DNA from: Phycisphaerales bacterium
GTDB lineage: Bacteria; Planctomycetota; Phycisphaerae; Phycisphaerales; UBA5793
Length of the DNA: 64,000 bases
Assembly (NCBI GenBank): GCA_020852515.1
Contig: JADZAS010000002.1
Coordinates: 186,001 to 250,000 of the forward strand
Direction of reading: 5' to 3'
Shown here in pieces: positions 9,006-16,846 of the stretch. Below the pieces are notes generated by a model, which had not been told where the DNA came from, made no database searches, and saw nothing but the letters and a program-made list of their open reading frames with translations. Position 1 is the stretch's first letter. Every line of letters begins with the position of its first letter. The translations under genes and the position numbers were made by a program.

Positions 9006-9599
9006 TCATCGGCGGTCCAGTGCGTCCCGGCGGCGCTGGACGTAGTCGAGCACGACGGGGATGAACTCATCATTGCGCAGCCCCGCCAGGCGTGCCTCCG
9101 CCTCGGCCCGCTCGGCGGTGTAGCCGTCCTCGAGCATGCGCCAGGCCATCCACACCGCACCGACGCGGTTCCCCGAGGCGCAGTGCACCAGCAGCGGCTT
9201 TTCGCTGGTCCGGATGATGCGCAGGGATTCGTCGAGCGCCTCGTCAGTGAGTTCCTCCGGCCCGCCCACCGGAACGTTTTCATACTCGATGCCGAAGCGG
9301 TTGAGCTCGGCCGCCTCGTCAAAGCCGCGGTTCTCTCCCTCGCGGCGCAGGTCGAGCACGGACTCGAGGCCCGGATAGTGCGCCGCGGCGGCCAGATCGG
9401 CGCGCGACGGCTGGCCGCCGAGATAGACCTGCCCGTCCGCCAGCGCCATGTCATGTGCCCCCAGGCTCGCCGACTGGACGCCGTGATTCGCGGCAGCCTC
9501 AGCGTCAGCCCTCTCCCCGCGTACGGTTGTTGTTTCGCATCCGACCAGAGACGCGGCTGCGACCGCAAGCAGGACGCATTCAACCAGAACGTGGCGCAT
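9006..9599 (-). CDS. Lipoprotein with DUF442/tyrosine-phosphatase-like domain
   Basis: A 197-aa protein with a lipoprotein signal ('AAASLVGC', lipobox Cys at about 21). The mature part resembles the DUF442/BLH-type phosphatase fold: 'VYLGGQPSRADLAAAAHYPGLESVLDLRREGE' followed by 'PLLVHCASGNRVGAVWMAWRM'. The P-loop reads C-x4-R, one residue shorter than the classic C-x5-R of protein tyrosine phosphatases but like the short 'HCRSGTR' loop of DUF442 proteins. It overlaps queG by 20 bases, so it is cotranslated. It is probably periplasmic; the substrate is unknown. Confidence 0.7.
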   Translation of the reverse strand: MRHVLVECVLLAVAAASLVGCETTTVRGERADAEAAANHGVQSASLGAHDMALADGQVYLGGQPSRADLAAAAHYPGLESVLDLRREGENRGFDEAAELNRFGIEYENVPVGGPEELTDEALDESLRIIRTSEKPLLVHCASGNRVGAVWMAWRMLEDGYTAERAEAEARLAGLRNDEFIPVVLDYVQRRRDALDRR

Positions 9600-10698
9600 T
9601 GTGTTGTTCCTCCCGGGGTGATGAGTTCAGCCTTTGGAGCACCTGCCGCGCCGTTTCGCGAACGACTTCGTGCTCAGCCGCGTCGGCGGCCAGTTGAGCG
9701 ATTCTATTGAGCAGATCGGGATCGCGCTGCCGCGCGAGGTGGTTGCCCGCGGCGATGAGGGCATTGCGCTTCATCATCCACAACTTCGCCCGTTTCATGG
9801 CCGAGCGAGTGAAGGCGGCAAGGCGATCGTGCGGCGACCAGTTGAGAATCTCGAGCAGGTCGAAGCCGTTGCGCCTGGGGCGATAGGCCTCGTGAACCGG
9901 CGCCGCCTGCGTGCGCGGCGTGTCCCCGTTGTGGGGGCAGACTTCCTGGCACACGTCACAGCCGAAGATCCAGTCGCCGATCCCTTCATGCCACTGCTCG
10001 TCAATCAGGCCGCGCAACTCGATCGTGTGGTAACTGATGCAGGCCGTGGCGTCAAGCGACCACGGCGTCAGCGCGCCTGTCGGGCAGGCGTCGAGACAGC
10101 GCGTGCACGAGCCGCAATGGTCGTCATACCGCTGTGCATTCGTTTCGAGCGGCAGGGTGGTGATGACCTCGCCCAGCAGCAGGTAACTGCCCACGCCCGG
10201 CTCGATGAGCATGGTGTTCTTGCCGACGTAGCCCAGCCCCGCACGCCGCGCGTGCTCGCGCTCGAGCACCGGAGCCGTGTCAACGCAGGCGACGAACTGG
10301 TGTTCGTTGAATTCGGCCGCGAGTGCATCGCACAGCTCGTGCAGCCGTCGCTTCATCACGCGGTGGTAGTCGTCACCGCGCGCATAGCGCGCGATGCGGC
10401 CGGTTCGCCCGCAGGGCGGCTGCATCTCGGATTCTGACGCCGCGTAGCGATCGGCCACGCAGATAACCGACTGCGCGCCGACCAGTTTCTTGCGCGGATC
10501 GATGCGCTGGGCCAGATGCGCTTCGAGGTACTCCATCTGCCCGTGCCGGCCGGCTTCGAGCCAGGCGATCAATTCGCGGTGGTGCTCGATGGTCTCGGCG
10601 GGGGCCACGCCGCTGAGCGCAAAGCCGAGTTCCGCGCACCGATCGAGCACCCGCCTTGCAGCCACTCCGGCGGCGTGATCCTCCATCACGCCGCTCAC
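9580..10698 (-). CDS. queG: Epoxyqueuosine reductase
   Basis: QueG (372 aa) performs the last step of queuosine synthesis, reducing epoxyqueuosine to queuosine in tRNA using cobalamin and two [4Fe-4S] clusters. It shows 'LGYVGKNTMLIEPGVGSYLLLGEVITTL', the first cluster 'CGSCTRCLDACPTGAL', the family signature 'CISYHTIELRG' and the second cluster 'CDVCQEVCPHN'. A C-terminal helical part of about 90 residues fits the HEAT-like tail. The start is a GTG overlapping the previous stop (GTGA at 10695-10698); an ATG at 10686 is possible. It lies in a three-gene minus-strand operon with a FlgI-domain lipoprotein and a phosphatase-like lipoprotein. Confidence 0.95.
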   Translation of the reverse strand: MSGVMEDHAAGVAARRVLDRCAELGFALSGVAPAETIEHHRELIAWLEAGRHGQMEYLEAHLAQRIDPRKKLVGAQSVICVADRYAASESEMQPPCGRTGRIARYARGDDYHRVMKRRLHELCDALAAEFNEHQFVACVDTAPVLEREHARRAGLGYVGKNTMLIEPGVGSYLLLGEVITTLPLETNAQRYDDHCGSCTRCLDACPTGALTPWSLDATACISYHTIELRGLIDEQWHEGIGDWIFGCDVCQEVCPHNGDTPRTQAAPVHEAYRPRRNGFDLLEILNWSPHDRLAAFTRSAMKRAKLWMMKRNALIAAGNHLARQRDPDLLNRIAQLAADAAEHEVVRETARQVLQRLNSSPREEQHNAPRSG

Positions 10699-12572
10699 CG
10701 CTCGTGAATCGTGGATTCAGCCGGCGGCGCATCGGGGTCCGCATCGAGGAGCGATGGATCCCGCGTCGTCTCCGGCCGCTCGTCCGGCGCGGCGTTTCGG
10801 ATGCTGTCGATCACCGCCTGCATGAGCGTGTTGCGCTCCGGCACGAAGCGCACGTTCAGGCCGCGCTGCACTTCCGATTCGTACAGTACGCGCACGGTTT
10901 CGCCGTAAGTCAGCCCCAGCGATGGGTCAAGGCTGTATTGCGACGGCCGGGCGCCCAGGAACGTGATGAAGCCGATCAGATCCGATGGCGGTTCGTATTC
11001 CACCGCCTCCAGAGCGCCCTTGCTGCGGTAGCGCACGCGCAGCGGCTCATCGCTGCCGTAACGCACGATCTGCAGCCGGTCCGAGAGCGCCTGCACGAGC
11101 ACTTCGTCCGCAAAGCCGTTGTCCGAGCCGAACACGACCAGCTGCGGCTTGTCCTGCAGCGTGGCGTAGACCATGCGCTTTTCGGAGGGCACCGCGTAGA
11201 CCTCGAACTCCTGCTGCGGATCGAGCGTCATGCGCTTCACCAACGGGTCGCGCTGCTTGAGCAGGGCGTCGAACGTCGCCACGCGCACGTCAAACGACTC
11301 GTCGTTGAGCAATTCGCGCAGCGCCAGGCTGATGCGCGGCGAAGCAGGCATGTCGCCCAGCAGGTTGATCGCATCCACGCGAAGCGCGTTGTCGGGGTCC
11401 ACGGCGACTTCGACGAGGTGCGGCACGACGCGCGGATCGCCCAGCCGGGCGCCGGCGTTGAGCGCCGCCAGGCGGGGAATCACGTCCGGGTAGGTGTAGA
11501 GGTGTGAAAAGCCGTTAATCGCCAGTTCGCCCAGCGCCACCCAGCACCAGGTCACGGGAACAGCGTCTATCGGATTCTCCGTGATCCACTGGGCGAGGAA
11601 GTTGGCACGCGATTCGATGCCGCCCTGGAAGATCTGAGTGTGCAGCATCGTCTCCACGAAGACCTCGGAGTCGGCATGCCGGCTGGGAGGAACGGTAATG
11701 AGAATCTGCTCGTCGGAGTGGCCGGCCACGGGGTCGGCCGTGGGCCGCGTCTGCGAAGGCTCCTGCGGGAAGCGCGAGTTGATCGCGTCGATAATCGCGC
11801 GGGCCCTCCCGAAGTTCGGCGTGCGCAGCTGGAGGATAAGTGGCATGTCGTCGGTCAATACGCCGCCGTTGAGGATGCGCGCCACGCGCCGATCGACGAC
11901 CACGCCTGCGCTGCTGGACTGGCCCTCCGGCGCGGAAGGATCCGGCAGACCCCAGTCGACACCGCCGGCGAGCGAGTTGCGGTCGTCCGGGGCAAAGGGA
12001 TTGATGAACAGATCGCCGTGCGCCTGCGCAACCGGCTTGACGCCCTGCACCGCGCCGGTGAATCCGCTGCTCAGATTGGTGGTCCAGAGGCGACCGCCCT
12101 CGAGGCTGGTGGTGCTCGAACCCGGCGCCACCGAGACCATGACGTCAAAGCGCGTGCCCTTGACCGCTCCGGCGGGGATCACCGCCTGCACGAGCACTGC
12201 CGCCGTGTTCTTGTCCTGAAGCAGTTTGGTCATGGTGATGCGCCGCTCGGTCTCGATCCGCGGATCGGGCAGCAGTTTGGCGCCCTCGCGTTCGAGGTAC
12301 GCCCGAATAGGCAGCGGGGTGTCCGCCGAGCCGGTGCCGTCGAGACCGACGACGACGCCGTAGCCCTGCACGAGCGAACGGCCGTAGCCGCGCAACTCGG
12401 CCTCGTAGAGGACCGTGCCGCGCAGGTAGCGAGGCAGCGGATTGGGTGTCAGTTCCGGGGTGGTGAGCTTCGGCGGCGGCTTGTCGTCGGAACAGGCGGG
12501 CGTGACGAGTACCGCCGCAGCCATGCCAAGCGCGAGCGACAGAAAGCCGGTGAGAGAGCACTGATGAGCCAT
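10695..12572 (-). CDS. FlgI-domain lipoprotein with HEAT-like repeats
   Basis: The start is set at the ATG at 12572, which has GAGGAAG six bases ahead; the frame stays open further upstream but would overlap xerD. It has 625 residues. Residues 1-27 form a lipoprotein signal with lipobox Cys27. Residues from about 50 match the flagellar P-ring protein FlgI: 'LVQGYGVVVGLDGTG' (67-81), 'LVQAVIPAGAVKGTRFDVMVS', 'GRVWTTNL'-like text and a late 'VTVPPSRHADSEVFVETM'. Unlike FlgI it then continues with alpha-helical repeats resembling HEAT units ('DPRVVPHLVEVAVDPDNALRVDAINLLGDM') and a further domain. No other flagellar gene is present, so a P-ring role is doubtful; a secretin-like or envelope scaffold is a guess. 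Confidence 0.7.
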   Translation of the reverse strand: MAHQCSLTGFLSLALGMAAAVLVTPACSDDKPPPKLTTPELTPNPLPRYLRGTVLYEAELRGYGRSLVQGYGVVVGLDGTGSADTPLPIRAYLEREGAKLLPDPRIETERRITMTKLLQDKNTAAVLVQAVIPAGAVKGTRFDVMVSVAPGSSTTSLEGGRLWTTNLSSGFTGAVQGVKPVAQAHGDLFINPFAPDDRNSLAGGVDWGLPDPSAPEGQSSSAGVVVDRRVARILNGGVLTDDMPLILQLRTPNFGRARAIIDAINSRFPQEPSQTRPTADPVAGHSDEQILITVPPSRHADSEVFVETMLHTQIFQGGIESRANFLAQWITENPIDAVPVTWCWVALGELAINGFSHLYTYPDVIPRLAALNAGARLGDPRVVPHLVEVAVDPDNALRVDAINLLGDMPASPRISLALRELLNDESFDVRVATFDALLKQRDPLVKRMTLDPQQEFEVYAVPSEKRMVYATLQDKPQLVVFGSDNGFADEVLVQALSDRLQIVRYGSDEPLRVRYRSKGALEAVEYEPPSDLIGFITFLGARPSQYSLDPSLGLTYGETVRVLYESEVQRGLNVRFVPERNTLMQAVIDSIRNAAPDERPETTRDPSLLDADPDAPPAESTIHER

Positions 12573-12770
12573 GGATCTTCCTCGCACAAGGCAAGTCGGA
12601 GCAACCGGTTGGCGGGCCGCCGCCCCCCGGCCGCACCCGCTTAAACCCAGCGTCAAGCGTATGGCCGTTTTCGCGGGGCGACCACAGCCGGGCAAAGGCA
12701 ACCGTACCGCTGCGCGTGGTTTTGCAGCCGCGGCCGCCGGCAGTTCGATACGCTCCTGCGAGAGCGCGAG

Positions 12771-13685
12771 ATGCACGATAGTTCCTGGACCGGCTCAATC
12801 CGCGACTTCCTGACCTTCATTCGCGTGGAATGTGGGTTGGCGGCCAATACGCTCAGCGCCTACTCAGCCGATCTGCGTGACCTTGAAGAGAACCTGATCG
12901 CCATGCAGCGCCCGGGCCCGGTGAGCGTGCAGCCCGAGGATCTGGCCGCCCACGTGCGCACGCTCAAGACCGATCGGGGGCTTTCGACTTCGAGCATCTG
13001 CCGCCACCTGGCCACGATTCGCATGTTCTTCCGGTTCCTGCACGCCAACGCACGCCTTGAGCGCAACCCGGCCGACCTGCTTGAAACGCCGACACGCTGG
13101 CAGCGGCTGCCCGGTTGCCTGTCGCCGATACAGATGAAGAAGCTCCTCGCGGCCCCGAACGAATCGCAGGGCCCGCTGTGGGTTCGCGATCGCGCGCTGC
13201 TTGAACTCCTGTACGCCGCCGGCCTGCGCGCCAGCGAGGTCGTGGGGGTGCGCGTGCGCGATGTGCATGCAGTGCTGGGCGTGGTGGATGTGATCGGGAA
13301 GGGCAACCGGCAGCGCCTCGTTCCACTGGGCAAGCCCGCGCTTGCAGCGATCGCGGACTATGTCAACGCGCTGCGCCCGGTGCTTGCCGAAAAGGCGATG
13401 GGCCGCGACGATGAACGACTTCTGCTCTCGCGCTCGGGCCGGCCACTCGAGCGCATCGCCATTTGGCAGATCGTCCGCCGCCAGGCTCTGGCCGCCGGCC
13501 TTCGTAACGTGCACCCGCACATGCTGCGGCACAGTTTCGCGACGCACCTCGTCTCGGGCGGAGCGAATCTGCGCGTCGTGCAGGAACTGCTCGGGCACGC
13601 GGACATCAAGACCACGCAAACCTACACGCACGTGGACGCCAGCCGCCTGCGCGAAGTGCACGCGAAGTTCCATCCGCGCTCGTAG
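12771..13685 (+). CDS. xerD: Tyrosine site-specific recombinase XerD/XerC type
   Basis: A 304-aa protein that normally resolves chromosome dimers at dif. An N-terminal SAM-like domain ('FIRVECGLAANTLSAYSADLRDL') precedes the catalytic domain with the full set R153 ('GLRASE'), K177 ('GKGNRQ'), H250-x-x-R253 ('HMLRHSFATH'), H276 ('LLGHAD') and Tyr285 ('TQTYTHV'). Length and motifs fit XerC/XerD rather than phage integrases, and there is no att site or phage gene nearby. It is transcribed divergently from the FlgI-domain gene with about 200 bases between. The choice of D over C is tentative. Confidence 0.88.
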   Translation: MHDSSWTGSIRDFLTFIRVECGLAANTLSAYSADLRDLEENLIAMQRPGPVSVQPEDLAAHVRTLKTDRGLSTSSICRHLATIRMFFRFLHANARLERNPADLLETPTRWQRLPGCLSPIQMKKLLAAPNESQGPLWVRDRALLELLYAAGLRASEVVGVRVRDVHAVLGVVDVIGKGNRQRLVPLGKPALAAIADYVNALRPVLAEKAMGRDDERLLLSRSGRPLERIAIWQIVRRQALAAGLRNVHPHMLRHSFATHLVSGGANLRVVQELLGHADIKTTQTYTHVDASRLREVHAKFHPRS

Positions 13686-13714
13686 CAGCGATCGAAGGCG
13701 GCGCGACGGCGGGC

Positions 13715-13750
13715 GAAAAAGACAGCACCTCGCGACAAGCGCGAGGTGCT
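13715..13750 (-). terminator. Intrinsic terminator of the PEP-CTERM gene
   Basis: Read on the minus strand, a perfect 11-bp stem (13740-13750 with 13724-13734) and a 5-base loop are followed within 3 bases by TTTTT. It lies 38 bases after the PEP-CTERM stop codon and also separates it from the convergent xerD. Confidence 0.85.
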
Positions 13751-13787
13751 GGGGATTTCGGTCCGAAATCGTCAGAGGCGGTGAGGC

Positions 13788-14414
13788 TCAGGCGCGGCGG
13801 CGACGGCCACCGATCGCGAGCGAGCCGAGGCCGAGCAGGGCGAGGCTGCCGGGCGCCGGGATTTCGTAGAGCAGGACGGAGCAGAGCCACTCGCCGCTGC
13901 CCTGGAAGTTGTTCACTTCGGTATCCTGGGCGTCGAAGCTGTCCCAGGTGGTGTTGTAGGGGCCGATGACGACGAGGTACTCACCAGCGAGCAGGTTGAT
14001 CTCGTTGGTGATGTTGCCCTGCCGCGTCGTGCCGTTGAACGGATCGTTCGGCTGGGGTGCGTCGCCGGCAGCGATGTAGGCGTCGTAGATGTCGCCCTGA
14101 TCGTAGTCGTCGTTGATGGCGAGGATCTGCAGCCCGTCGCCCGTGTAGAGGGCAAGTTCGGTGTCCGACCCGAGGTCGAACGAGCCGAAGCTATCGAGGA
14201 TCAGGCCGTAGCCGCTGCCCTGCGTCACGTTGCGGTCGAGCGTGAAGCGAAGGCCGAAGAGGACATTGCCGTTGTTCTCGAAGAAGCCGGCGTCCTGAAG
14301 CGCCACTCCGACCTGCAGCACGCCGGCGTCCCGAATCGGGAAGTCGGCAAGGGCGGGAGTCGCAACGACGGCGGTCAACGCGGCGCCACACAAAAGGGTC
14401 TTGATCTGGTTCAT
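13788..14414 (-). CDS. PEP-CTERM sorting domain protein
   Basis: A 208-aa exported protein. Residues 1-23 are a Sec signal ending 'ATPALA'. The mature part is acidic, beta-rich and Asn/Asp/Gly-rich. The C-terminus carries the sorting signal 'IPAPGSLALLGLGSLAIGGRRRRA': PEP-like motif (here PAP), hydrophobic helix, basic tail. In this system an exosortase cleaves the signal and delivers the protein to the cell surface, often with exopolysaccharide. No exosortase is seen in the window. AGGAGA lies nine bases before the ATG. It is a single-gene unit with its own terminator and a long upstream region. The function of the mature part is unknown. Confidence 0.85.
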   Translation of the reverse strand: MNQIKTLLCGAALTAVVATPALADFPIRDAGVLQVGVALQDAGFFENNGNVLFGLRFTLDRNVTQGSGYGLILDSFGSFDLGSDTELALYTGDGLQILAINDDYDQGDIYDAYIAAGDAPQPNDPFNGTTRQGNITNEINLLAGEYLVVIGPYNTTWDSFDAQDTEVNNFQGSGEWLCSVLLYEIPAPGSLALLGLGSLAIGGRRRRA

Positions 14415-14762
14415 TTCTCACACTCTCCTGTACTGTTTGAGCCCGGACCGTAGGCTGGACTTTGAACGATAAACACTATCGCGCGCTCGGGACCGGCTGT
14501 CGAGCCGATTCCGCACCAGTCGCCTGGCAAGACGGCCTTTCACCACCAACGGTGGACTGGAGGCTCTTCGCCCAGACACGCGACGCATGCTGATGGAGTT
14601 CGTTCTCCTCTCCTCAACATGACTCTACCAGTCTATCAGATTACTCGGTTTTTGCCCAGATGTCCAGTTCGAAGTGCAAATTCCTGTACCATTTTGCAAA
14701 ATTGTCCTGCAACAACCGGTTTTCTGCGGCGGTACGCGTCCCTCGTCTGCTAGGTCCTATAA
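14415..14762. promoter_or_regulatory. AT-richer noncoding region upstream of the PEP-CTERM gene
   Basis: This 348-base gap has lower GC content than its surroundings and no credible ORF. It holds a small perfect inverted repeat (CGATA, 5 bases, TATCG at 14467-14481), 53 bases before the PEP-CTERM start, which could be an operator. There is a sigma-54-like near match at about 14676-14695 with wrong spacing. Promoter and control sites of the PEP-CTERM gene are expected here, but none is certain. Confidence 0.4.
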
Positions 14763-15143
14763 CTAGTACCGCGCCACGCTTGGATCCACGCCGGTTGACC
14801 ACGCATCAACCCCGCCCGCCAGCGACCACACATCCGAGAAACCCTGCCCGCGCAAAAAGGACGCGACTCGCAATGACCGCTGCCCCCGATGGCAGTGGAC
14901 GACGATCCGCGACTCGCGATGCACCTCCAGCTCCTCAAGCCGGCCGGCAAGCTCCCCCATCGGAATGAGCACGGCGCCCTCGATTCGGGCCACGGCGTGC
15001 TCCTCGGGCGTGCGGCAGTCGATCAGCAGCGGCCTGCGATCGCCGGCCATCTCGGCGGCGAGTCGCCGGGGCGTCACTTCCCATTCCTCCCGGAGCCGAT
15101 AGCCGGCCGGGAGGCCTGTTTCAGCTTCGGAGCCCTGGCTCAT
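14763..15143 (-). CDS. Rhodanese-like sulfurtransferase
   Basis: A 126-aa single-domain rhodanese. 'LIDCRTPEEHAVARIEGAVLIPMGEL' gives the first half of the fold and 'VVHCHRGQRSLRVASFLRGQGF' the active-site loop with the nucleophilic Cys, followed by 'DVWSLAGGVDAW'. Such proteins carry persulfide sulfur between donors and acceptors in the cytoplasm. Its ATG overlaps the stop of the upstream lipoprotein gene (ATGA at 15140-15143), so the two are coupled. There is no signal peptide. The sulfur acceptor cannot be inferred. Confidence 0.9.
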   Translation of the reverse strand: MSQGSEAETGLPAGYRLREEWEVTPRRLAAEMAGDRRPLLIDCRTPEEHAVARIEGAVLIPMGELAGRLEELEVHRESRIVVHCHRGQRSLRVASFLRGQGFSDVWSLAGGVDAWSTGVDPSVARY

Positions 15144-15667
15144 GGCTGCGGTGCAACCGGACTGATGTCGATCGGATCGGTCGCCGGTTGCAGTTCATAG
15201 GCGTCCTTTGGACCGTGAACGATCTCGCGCGGCCGCTGGATAAACGCCACTCTGAAGGGCGCCATGACGAGGTTGCCCAGCTGCACGATCGGATCGGTCA
15301 CGATCTCCAGGTACTCAGCGCCCAGCGTGCGCGGATGATCAGCCAGATTCATCGCCGTTTCCGTGGTCGGATAATCGCCTGACTCGCGCACGCGGTAACG
15401 GTCGCCGATGGTGAATGATCGGACGTAGGTCGGCCGCGTCTCGACGTCATCGCGCGAGAGGCGGACTTCCGTGGCCGGCCAGTCGCTCCGGTCGATGCCG
15501 GACACGGACGGCTCGCCGGTGAATGTGGCCGGAGGCGTGTCGGATTCAAGAGCCGGCAGCGGCGTGGCCTGGCGCGGCTGGTTGTCGACGTTCATCGACC
15601 CGCATCCCTGCCCGAACCACATCGACATGGTGACCCAGAATGTCAGCCAGATGATGCGCATCTTCAT
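15140..15667 (-). CDS. Putative lipoprotein of unknown function
   Basis: The start is set at the ATG at 15667, with GGAGG ten bases ahead. The protein has 175 aa with a lipoprotein signal (hydrophobic 4-18, then 'GQGC' with Cys22). The mature region has no recognised domain. It contains a Pro/Thr-rich linker, then a compact region with 'GDRYRVRESGDYPTTETAMNLADHP' and 'APFRVAFIQRPREIVHG'. It is coupled to the rhodanese gene (ATGA overlap) and lies 79 bases after recX. It is likely anchored in the outer or inner membrane facing the periplasm. Confidence 0.7.
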   Translation of the reverse strand: MKMRIIWLTFWVTMSMWFGQGCGSMNVDNQPRQATPLPALESDTPPATFTGEPSVSGIDRSDWPATEVRLSRDDVETRPTYVRSFTIGDRYRVRESGDYPTTETAMNLADHPRTLGAEYLEIVTDPIVQLGNLVMAPFRVAFIQRPREIVHGPKDAYELQPATDPIDISPVAPQP

Positions 15668-15746
15668 GTTCAAACGGCCTCCAGTCCAAAGTGGAGTGTA
15701 TGGCGCTGCGGCCCTGCAGACAGCATGCGCCACGCCGGGGAGGTTG

Positions 15747-16409
15747 TCAATCGGGCAGCTCAATAAACTCGCGCACGACCCCCTGCGCAACCTCGTCATC
15801 GAACCCGCGCCGCGCCAGCAGACCGAGCAGCCGCACCGCCTGCTTGTGACTCGGCAGGTCGCGCATCGACGGCAGCCTCGCCTGCACCAGCAACCGGGCC
15901 TGCTCGACCGGGCTCGGAGCTTCGCGGCCGGCCTCTTCGATCGCTTGGCGCGCTGTCTCGGGCTCCACGCCGTGGCGATCGAGCACGTGGCGCATGAGCC
16001 GTTCGCCTGCCGGTCCGCGGCGGTGCGTCTGCTCGATCGCCTCGCGCGCAAAGGCGCGATCATCAATCAGGCCCAGCTCGCGCAATCGATTGAGGATCGC
16101 TTCGACGTGTTCGCCGGCGAGTCCTCGTTCGCCCAGGTGCGCTCGCATCTCCGCTTCGCTGCGAGCGCGGCGCTTGAGGTGCTTGAGCGCGCGGTCGAGC
16201 CCGGCGGCGAATCGGGCGCGATGGAAGATCTCAGCGAGTCGAGTCTGAGAGAGCGTCTCGCCGACGTGAAGTTGCAGGTCCGCCACATCGCGGGCGCGCA
16301 ACGTGGTCAGCCGTCGGCGGCCGGCGCGCACGGCTATCCACTGCGGGTCGCGGCCCGTGGGCGTAAGCGAGGTAATGGAATCGCCGATGAACGGCGCCCA
16401 ATCCTCCAA
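15747..16409 (-). CDS. recX: RecX family regulator of RecA
   Basis: A 220-aa protein. RecX binds RecA filaments and limits recombination. The body shows the tandem three-helix repeats of the family: 'ALKHLKRRARSEAEMRAHLGERGL', 'AILNRLRELGLIDDRAFAREAIEQ' and 'GPAGERLMRHVLDRHGVEPETARQAI', plus a C-terminal repeat 'HKQAVRLLGLLARRGFDDEV'. A short N-terminal beta region ('ITSLTPTG') precedes them. The start appears to be a TTG at 16409 with GGAG just ahead; no ATG suits. It follows a small TPR gene by 14 bases. recA is not in the window. Confidence 0.88.
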   Translation of the reverse strand: MEDWAPFIGDSITSLTPTGRDPQWIAVRAGRRRLTTLRARDVADLQLHVGETLSQTRLAEIFHRARFAAGLDRALKHLKRRARSEAEMRAHLGERGLAGEHVEAILNRLRELGLIDDRAFAREAIEQTHRRGPAGERLMRHVLDRHGVEPETARQAIEEAGREAPSPVEQARLLVQARLPSMRDLPSHKQAVRLLGLLARRGFDDEVAQGVVREFIELPD

Positions 16410-16423
16410 TCGCTCCGGCTCTC

Positions 16424-16741
16424 TTACCCGCCCAGCGATTGCAGATACTCCTGGAGTTCGCGGTGCGCCTTGGCGTCGGCAGCGGGTGACACGGCGCGCA
16501 GGCCGCTGCGCAGCGTCGCGCGGGCATCGTCAGTCCGGCCCATGGCTTCGAGCGATCGAGCCTTGTGGTAGTAGGCGTAACCGTGCGCGGGTTCGACCAC
16601 GATGACGCGATCGAAACAGGCGATCGCCTGCTCGTGATCGGCCGCCTTGGCGTGCTCTTGAGCCAGGGCGTAGAGGCAGAACGCATCGTCAGGCTCGAGT
16701 TCGAGCAGGCGGCGAAGTTTTTCGAGGCGGTCGCTGGCCAT
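16424..16741 (-). CDS. Small tetratricopeptide-repeat protein
   Basis: The start is set at the ATG at 16741 (105 aa); the open frame upstream is low-complexity and lacks a ribosome site. The body is two to three TPR units: 'DAFCLYALAQEHAKAADHEQAIACFDRVIVVEPAHGYAYYHKARSLEAMGRTDDARATLRSGL' spans residues of about 17-80. There is no signal peptide, so it is probably a cytoplasmic adaptor. It is cotranscribed ahead of recX. The partner is unknown. Confidence 0.8.
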   Translation of the reverse strand: MASDRLEKLRRLLELEPDDAFCLYALAQEHAKAADHEQAIACFDRVIVVEPAHGYAYYHKARSLEAMGRTDDARATLRSGLRAVSPAADAKAHRELQEYLQSLGG

Positions 16742-16846
16742 GGATGCATCGAATCCTACGCTACCGCCCCACCGCGAGGTGGCACGCGCCGGCGGCGCCC
16801 GAAGGCGCTGCGCCGGTTGGGATTGGGATGAGCAAGGGGAGCAAAG

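Noticed and set aside
10695-12572. Flagellar locus
   Set aside because: Only a FlgI-like domain is present, on a lipoprotein with extra repeats; no other flagellar gene is found.
12771-13685. Phage or integron integrase
   Set aside because: Length, motifs and context fit a housekeeping Xer recombinase; no att site, tRNA or phage gene is nearby.
14676-14695. Sigma-54-like promoter (TGGTAC...TTGCAC, minus strand) upstream of the PEP-CTERM gene
   Set aside because: The distance between the GG and GC elements is 11 bases where 10 is strictly needed, and it is about 265 bases from the start codon.
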